A stretch of 19,429 bases of DNA from Spirochaetaceae bacterium (GTDB lineage Bacteria > Spirochaetota > Spirochaetia > Treponematales > Breznakiellaceae). Made by a program: the position numbers and the translations under genes. This document shows, one piece after another, positions 15,296-19,429 of this stretch (position 1 is its first letter; the number at the start of each line of letters is the position of its first letter). The stretch covers positions 1 to 19,429 of the forward strand of contig JAIRMO010000152.1 of assembly GCA_031258625.1 (NCBI GenBank). Reading direction: 5' to 3'. The notes under the pieces are model-generated. The model did not search any database. It saw only the letters and a list, made by a program, of their open reading frames with translations, and was not told the DNA's origin.

Positions 15296-15611
15296 TCTGC
15301 AGACCCTGTTTACCCAACTGGACAAGGTCGGGAAAAACCAGGCCGCCCAAAAGGATGGCCTCCATATACAACAGGCCCTGCAGGGGGATCAAATTCAGCG
15401 GAAAACCGATGAGCGGATCCAGTCGGTGAATGAATCCCAGGACACCGGGGAAGGCGCGGAAACCATCAAAGACAGAAACCCCCGAAAAAACAACGATGAA
15501 GAACAGCAGGGACGGGAAGATCAGGACGAAGGCTCCCCGGAGGAACCTCAGAAGAAACCGTGGATATTCAGGGATCCGGATCTGGGAAAAAACATTGACA
15601 TAAGCGGATGA
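15276..15611 (+). CDS. Small charged protein downstream of fapA, function unknown
   Basis: The 111-residue product starts MAIQPIDLQTLFTQLDKVGK. It has no signal peptide or membrane segment. A short N-terminal helix with regular hydrophobic residues is followed by a Gln/Asp/Glu/Arg-rich, probably disordered middle and a Trp-containing tail (KKPWIFRDPDLGKNIDISG). ATG 15276 is chosen because AAGGGG (15265-15270) lies five bases before it. An upstream in-frame ATG at 15240 lacks such a site and would overlap fapA more. The chosen start still overlaps the fapA stop by 20 bases, a sign of coupled translation. I recognise no family. The position suggests a flagellar accessory role. Confidence 0.8.
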   Translation: MAIQPIDLQTLFTQLDKVGKNQAAQKDGLHIQQALQGDQIQRKTDERIQSVNESQDTGEGAETIKDRNPRKNNDEEQQGREDQDEGSPEEPQKKPWIFRDPDLGKNIDISG

Positions 15612-15624
15612 AGGGGGAGGAACC

Positions 15625-16287
15625 ATGGACCTGCCGCTTCTTTTTTCATCGGCCAGCCTTATCATTTGCGGATTTTCTTTTGTGTTTTTCCGCGCCTATC
15701 TCCGGCGCAGAACCGGGCCGGAACGGATCCTGGCGGAATTCCGGGAAGAGGCTGATAAACTCATCGCCGAGATTGACGCCATCACCGACCGGGACGCCGG
15801 CCTGGTAGCGGAACGAATAAAAACCCTGCGGGACCTCCTGGAAGATGTGGATCGGCGGATCGCCGTCTATACCCGGGAAATAAACCGGGGGAAAAATCAG
15901 GAAGCGGCCTATACTGAATTGGGGCTGAAAGGGTCTGTTTTAAATGCCCGGGGAACCCGGCCCGGAGAAACAAAGCCTTTTCCCCCGGAAAAGACGGGAG
16001 ACGAATCCGCCGTACCCCCCAAAACAGCGGAACCCCGGGAAATTCCGGGGGAAAACCCGGGGCCGCCAGCCGCCGCCGGGGACGGGAACCCTACCCCCCG
16101 GGAAAGGCCCCGTTTTACCCGGTCACCGGGTATCGAACCCAGCCCCCCGTCTTTTGCCGAACAGGTGGAAAAGCTGGTCCGGGCGGGCCTCTCCTCGGAA
16201 CTTATCGCGTCCCGGCTGGGGACCACCCTGGCGGAAGTGGATCTGGCCATAGCCCTGTTGTACCGGACGCGGAACGAAAAAGGCTGA
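15625..16287 (+). CDS. Membrane-anchored coiled-coil protein with HTH-like tail (SwrB-like architecture)
   Basis: The 220-residue product has an N-terminal transmembrane helix (about 4-24), then a charged coiled coil (about 32-92) and a Pro/Gly-rich, low-complexity linker (about 105-175). The C-terminal segment (176-220: SFAEQVEKLVRAGLSSELIA followed by SRLGTTLAEVDLAIALLYRT) reads as a helix-turn-helix. The same order of parts, and a place shortly after the flagellar sigma gene at the end of the fla operon, is seen in Bacillus SwrB, which promotes basal-body maturation. Homology is not shown; this is a comparison of architecture and context. AAGGGGGAGG precedes the ATG by five bases. This is the last gene of the + strand block. 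Confidence 0.82.
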   Translation: MDLPLLFSSASLIICGFSFVFFRAYLRRRTGPERILAEFREEADKLIAEIDAITDRDAGLVAERIKTLRDLLEDVDRRIAVYTREINRGKNQEAAYTELGLKGSVLNARGTRPGETKPFPPEKTGDESAVPPKTAEPREIPGENPGPPAAAGDGNPTPRERPRFTRSPGIEPSPPSFAEQVEKLVRAGLSSELIASRLGTTLAEVDLAIALLYRTRNEKG

Positions 16288-16299
16288 CGGGCGCTGCTT

Positions 16300-17031
16300 T
16301 TATAAATGTCCGTCGTCCAGGATGATCACATCCACCCGCCGGTTATAGGCCATGCCTTCAGGGGTGTTGTCCCGGCTTATGGGCATGGTATCGGCGAATC
16401 CCGCCACCTGGAAGCGGTTTTCTTCAACCCCGATATCGGTGAGGTAATGGAGGACCGCAAGGGACCGGGCCGTGGAAAGTTCCCAGTTTGAGGGCCAGGG
16501 CCCATTCGGATCGGTGGACTCCGAATCGGTATGCCCCTCAATTCTGAATTTTCTGCCCTGGACCTCGGTGGATTCCAGGAGGGTCCCCAGGCGGAACAGG
16601 ATGTCCCGGGTTTCTTCTATGTTGATTACGGCGCTGGCGGGGCCAAAAAAAGCATCCGAGGCAAGGCTTATTATCAATCCCCGCTCATCCTGGGTAACCT
16701 TGACCTTGTTCGACCGGACTTCCGGGGTAAAAAGGCTGGTAGCCCGGCGGAGGGCGGTTCCCAGGGCTTTACCCCGATCCTGGGCGGGGAGGGACATGAT
16801 GGTGTTCCCTAAATCGGCGCTTTTACCCAGGCCCAGGGTATTGCCCCCGGTAGAAGAACCCAGCCCAATATTGTTAAACGAGGAAATCATCGCCGCCAGT
16901 TGGGCGGGATCCACATCGTCGGGGTTAAAAAGGGCCACGAAAAAGCAGAGCATAAGGGTAACCATGTCCGAGTAGGTTACGATCCATTCACCTCCGGCGC
17001 CCCCGGCATCGGGTCTCTTTTTTTTTGCCAT
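16300..17031 (-). CDS. motB: Flagellar stator protein MotB
   Basis: MotB anchors the stator to peptidoglycan and provides the proton-binding Asp. The 243-residue product has a basic N-terminus (MAKKKRP) and one transmembrane helix (about 17-35). Asp22 in the VTYSDMVTLMLCFFVALF segment matches the essential Asp32 of E. coli MotB. A plug-like and linker region precedes an OmpA/MotB domain (about 155-238) with FRIEGHTDS, NWELSTARS and NRRVDVIIL. The gene starts two bases after the motA stop. Its own stop is 12 bases from the stop of the opposing + strand block. In other treponemes fliL normally follows motB; here it does not. Confidence 0.96.
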   Translation of the reverse strand: MAKKKRPDAGGAGGEWIVTYSDMVTLMLCFFVALFNPDDVDPAQLAAMISSFNNIGLGSSTGGNTLGLGKSADLGNTIMSLPAQDRGKALGTALRRATSLFTPEVRSNKVKVTQDERGLIISLASDAFFGPASAVINIEETRDILFRLGTLLESTEVQGRKFRIEGHTDSESTDPNGPWPSNWELSTARSLAVLHYLTDIGVEENRFQVAGFADTMPISRDNTPEGMAYNRRVDVIILDDGHL

Positions 17032-17033
17032 AC

Positions 17034-17816
17034 CTAATCCTTAAGAATTTCCGATTCCACGGCCTTACGATCCGCGGGGGTAAGGTAGGAGAGGAGTTTC
17101 ATCCCCAGGATCCGGGGATTATCCCCGGCCTGGATGGAAAGAATCCCCTCAATCTCCATCTCCTTAACCATGGATTCCCGGGCATCGTTGGCCTTGAGTT
17201 TGCCCCCCCAGGGGATCATCAAAAGGTTTGCCATCATGGAACCGTAAAGGGTGGTGATCAGGGCCACGGCCATATTGGGACCCAGGGAGCTTTTGTCTTC
17301 CAGGTTCTTCAACATACCGATAAGACCGATAACGGTTCCCAGCATCCCGAGCCCCGGGGCCAGGGTAGCCCACATATTGACTGCCGATATTTTTGTGGCG
17401 TGCCGTTCCTGCATCTGGGAAAGTTCCGTCTCCATGAGGGCCCTGATAATTTCCGCGTCGGTACCGTCCACCACAAGACGCATCCCTTTTTTCATAAATT
17501 CATCATCCAGGTCTTCCAACTCTTCTTCCAGGGCCAAAAGGCCCTCCCGGCGGGCTTTTTCCGACATGGACATGAGTTTGGTAATGAGCCCCTTTTCGTT
17601 AAAATTGGGAATCTTAAAGGTGAGGTTTATGGTACCGAAAATACCCAGCGCATTAGGAATACTGCTAAATGTAAATAGGCCAAAATAGGAGCCCAAAACG
17701 ACGATCAATACCGAGGGAATATCCACAAAGGTTAAGAGGCCGCTTCCCCCGACGATAATTCCCAATGCCACCATACCAAAACAGCCGATTAGACCGATGA
17801 TTGTCGATAAATCCAT
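17034..17816 (-). CDS. motA: Flagellar stator protein MotA
   Basis: MotA is the stator ring subunit that converts ion flow into torque. The product (260 residues from ATG at 17816) has four transmembrane helices, a large cytoplasmic loop and the charged residues Arg90 and Glu98, at the same numbers as the E. coli rotor-contact residues. Pro154 in the ATLAPGLGMLGTVIGLIGML segment corresponds to E. coli Pro173. An upstream GTG at 17822 would add two residues but lies only two bases from the GAGGAG ribosome-binding site (17825-17830). The ATG lies eight bases from it. That site falls in the last codons of flbD, so the two genes are probably coupled. Confidence 0.96.
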   Translation of the reverse strand: MDLSTIIGLIGCFGMVALGIIVGGSGLLTFVDIPSVLIVVLGSYFGLFTFSSIPNALGIFGTINLTFKIPNFNEKGLITKLMSMSEKARREGLLALEEELEDLDDEFMKKGMRLVVDGTDAEIIRALMETELSQMQERHATKISAVNMWATLAPGLGMLGTVIGLIGMLKNLEDKSSLGPNMAVALITTLYGSMMANLLMIPWGGKLKANDARESMVKEMEIEGILSIQAGDNPRILGMKLLSYLTPADRKAVESEILKD

Positions 17817-17821
17817 ACTCA

Positions 17822-18019
17822 CTACTCCTCATTCTTAAAAGCGCCGATTTGCCGGCGGTACGCGATAATACTCTCCAAAACCTCAGAAACCTGTTCCCGG
17901 ACTATCACGTATTTACCCGACAGCATAAGCAGGGTGGTATCGGGGCGGACTTCAATTGACTCGATCTGATGGGGATTTATAAAATATTCTTTTCCGTCAA
18001 GCCTGGTCACTTTTATCAT
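17822..18019 (-). CDS. flbD: Flagellar protein FlbD (SwrD family)
   Basis: The 65-residue product starts MIKVTRLDGKEYFINPHQIE and contains PDTTLLMLSGKYVIVREQVSE, matching the SwrD/FlbD family between flgE and motA in many flagellar operons. In Bacillus, SwrD raises stator torque for swarming. It should not be confused with the unrelated FlbD response regulator of Caulobacter. The start is fixed by an in-frame TAA just upstream and by the family N-terminus. No Shine-Dalgarno sequence is present before it: the upstream bases read CACTAAAAA. Translation may depend on coupling or on the A-rich leader. Confidence 0.93.
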   Translation of the reverse strand: MIKVTRLDGKEYFINPHQIESIEVRPDTTLLMLSGKYVIVREQVSEVLESIIAYRRQIGAFKNEE

Positions 18020-18071
18020 TTTTTAGTGAAGAGTGAGAAGGGAACGGGGAGCAGGAGGAAGAAAAACCGTC

Positions 18072-18109
18072 CTATCTTACTACCCGTCCTTCATTCACTA
18101 CCGCCTCCT
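18072..18109 (-). promoter_or_regulatory. Strong ribosome-binding site with mini-ORF between flgE and flbD
   Basis: Read on the - strand, AGGAGG (18109-18104) overlaps the flgE stop. It is well placed for GTG at 18098 (five bases) or ATG at 18094 (nine bases). These open tiny frames of eight codons (ending at 18072) and four codons (ending at 18080). flbD itself, 53 bases further on, lacks such a site. This could be a leader peptide, a ribosome standby site or a relic of an older gene start. Confidence 0.3.
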
Positions 18110-19429
18110 ATCTCTTCAGGGTCAATACTTCCTGTAATAACTGATCCGCGGTCTGGATGGTCCGGGAGTTTGCCTGGAAACCCCGCTGGGTTACGATCAT
18201 ATCCACAAACTGTTCGGAGAGGTCCACATTGGACATTTCCAGGGTTCCGGAGATGATCTTGCCCTTTCCCGCAATCCCCGAAGGACCGATATTGGCGGCG
18301 CCGGAGTTATTGGACACCACAAAGTTATTACTCCCCGCTTTTTCCAGCCCTCCCTGGTTGGAAAAACTCGCCAGGGCGACCTGCCCCAGGGTCCGGTTGG
18401 TACCATTAGAGAAAACCCCCGTAATAACCCCGGTTTGGTCGATCTTGAAATTTTCAAGATATCCCATGGTGTTCCCGTCCTGTTCGGTCATTTTGGAAGA
18501 GCTGGCCTCGGCGTATTGGGTAATGGAATTGGTTAATCCCCCCACGGTTCCCAGGTTCAGGGTGAATTCCTGGCGGACCAGGGCGCCGTCATCCCCGGGG
18601 GTGGCGTTCTGAATATCATAGGCCACGTTCATGATCACCGGGGACCCCGGATCCGCACCGGACAGGTTCCCCGCCCCATCCTCGGCGTTGAGGATGGTCC
18701 CCAGGTTGGAAAAGTTAACCGTAAAGGTATTGGGCCCTCCCGTGGGGGGGGCTTCCTCCCCCAGTCCTATGGCGGCATTGGTGGCCACCGGATTTTCGGG
18801 GTCCACCGTTACCGTGGCGGTCCAACTGTTGTTGACCCCCGGGACTCGGGTAAATACCAACTGTAGGGTGTGTTCCTCGCCGAAGGTATCAAAAACCTTG
18901 ATCTGCTCGTTCCAGCTTCCTTCCCGGACCTGGAGTTGGGTGGGATTTTCGGGGATTTCAATGGTCCGCTTGTCCAGGTTACAGGCAAAATTGACATTGG
19001 TGGTCGCCCGGGCGGCGTCTTTTGCCCCCACGGGGATGATCAAATCTTCCACATCCCGGGAGACATCAAGCAACTGAACGCCGTCCACGTCCTGGGCCAT
19101 CCAGCCCTGGACCCGCATCCCATTGGCGGGGTTCACCAAAAGCCCCCCCTCGTCCAGGCTGAAATTCCCCGCCCGGGTAAAATAAGACTTATCCCCTTCT
19201 TTAAGGACAAAAAATCCCGTTCCGTTAATGGCCAGATCGGTCTGGACCCCGGTGGTTTGGAGGGAACCCTGAATATGGATGGTATCAATGGAGGCGATAG
19301 ACATTCCCAAGCCCACTTCCCGGGGATTTACCCCTCCCAGGTCCTCGGTGGGCCGGGAGGCGCCCTGCAACTGCTGATAGATCATATCCTGAAAATTAAC
19401 CCGGTTCCGTTTAAAACCGGTGGTATTGA
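18108..19429 (-). CDS. flgE: Flagellar hook protein FlgE, 5' end outside window
   Basis: FlgE forms the hook that joins motor and filament. The frame stays open to the right edge (reading NTTGFKRNRVNFQD before the first internal Met at 19385), so about 29 N-terminal residues are missing. Visible parts are the N-terminal flagellar rod/hook region, the GTGFFVL segment and the variable hook domains. The conserved end reads LEMSNVDLSEQFVDMIVTQR then GFQANSRTIQTADQLLQEVL. If the usual 43 residues precede the Met at 19385, the Lys encoded at 19020-19022 and the Cys at 18981-18983 become residues 165 and 178. These are the pair that form the lysinoalanine cross-link in Treponema denticola FlgE. Confidence 0.96.
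   Translation of the reverse strand, partial: NTTGFKRNRVNFQDMIYQQLQGASRPTEDLGGVNPREVGLGMSIASIDTIHIQGSLQTTGVQTDLAINGTGFFVLKEGDKSYFTRAGNFSLDEGGLLVNPANGMRVQGWMAQDVDGVQLLDVSRDVEDLIIPVGAKDAARATTNVNFACNLDKRTIEIPENPTQLQVREGSWNEQIKVFDTFGEEHTLQLVFTRVPGVNNSWTATVTVDPENPVATNAAIGLGEEAPPTGGPNTFTVNFSNLGTILNAEDGAGNLSGADPGSPVIMNVAYDIQNATPGDDGALVRQEFTLNLGTVGGLTNSITQYAEASSSKMTEQDGNTMGYLENFKIDQTGVITGVFSNGTNRTLGQVALASFSNQGGLEKAGSNNFVVSNNSGAANIGPSGIAGKGKIISGTLEMSNVDLSEQFVDMIVTQRGFQANSRTIQTADQLLQEVLTLKR

Noticed and set aside
17025..17678. 217-residue + strand frame opposite motA
   Set aside because: Antisense shadow of motA, rich in His, Gly and Phe. No family features.

Overview
This window is almost entirely a spirochaete flagellar gene block, most likely from a Treponema-type organism with fairly GC-rich DNA. 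The evidence is the gene content and order: fliL-fliM-fliY-fliO-fliP-fliQ-fliR-flhB-flhA-flhF-flhG, then an uncharacterised membrane gene, the flagellar sigma factor fliA and a FapA-type gene, plus flgE-flbD-motA-motB. A FlgE that carries the Lys/Cys pair used for lysinoalanine cross-linking of spirochaete hooks points the same way. No rRNA, tRNA, CRISPR array or intact mobile element was seen.

Layout. Bases 1-553 hold no convincing gene. They contain a long perfect palindrome (71-119), several further hairpins (123-316), a terminator-like hairpin (371-392) and promoter-like sites ahead of fliL. From 554 to 16287 sixteen genes run on the + strand, many with ATGA stop/start overlaps (fliM/fliY, fliO/fliP, fliR/flhB) or gaps of 2-35 bases. 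The larger gaps are fliL-fliM (150), fliY-fliO (about 127), flhF-flhG (95) and flhG to the next gene (129). The first three of these contain hairpins, a promoter-like site or both. From 16300 to the right edge four genes run on the - strand in the order flgE (5' end cut by the window edge), flbD, motA, motB. They converge on the + strand block with only 12 bases between the two stop codons.

How the genes work together. FliM and FliY build the switch complex. FliO assists assembly of the FliP-FliQ-FliR export gate, which works with FlhB (substrate switch) and FlhA (export motor subunit). FlhF and FlhG set flagellar placement and number. FliL and MotA/MotB belong to the stator. FlbD (SwrD family) supports stator torque. 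FlgE is the hook. FliA drives late flagellar genes. The genes after fliA encode a Jag_N/FapA (DUF342) protein, a small charged protein, and a membrane-anchored coiled-coil protein with a helix-turn-helix-like tail that resembles SwrB in architecture and position.

The most notable points are: (1) the classical treponemal order flgE-flbD-motA-motB-fliL is broken between motB and fliL, in a way that one inversion of the whole fliL-to-16287 block would explain; (2) FlhA has Asn where Salmonella has the functionally important Asp208; (3) FliY has Ser in place of the CheC-type catalytic Asn; (4) fliO appears to start at CTG; (5) there are ribosome-binding sites in the fliY-fliO and flgE-flbD gaps that serve no annotated gene; (6) structured or promoter-like sequences lie inside the operon. 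I see no wholly new system here; the novelty lies in the rearrangement, the residue changes and the uncharacterised small genes after fliA.
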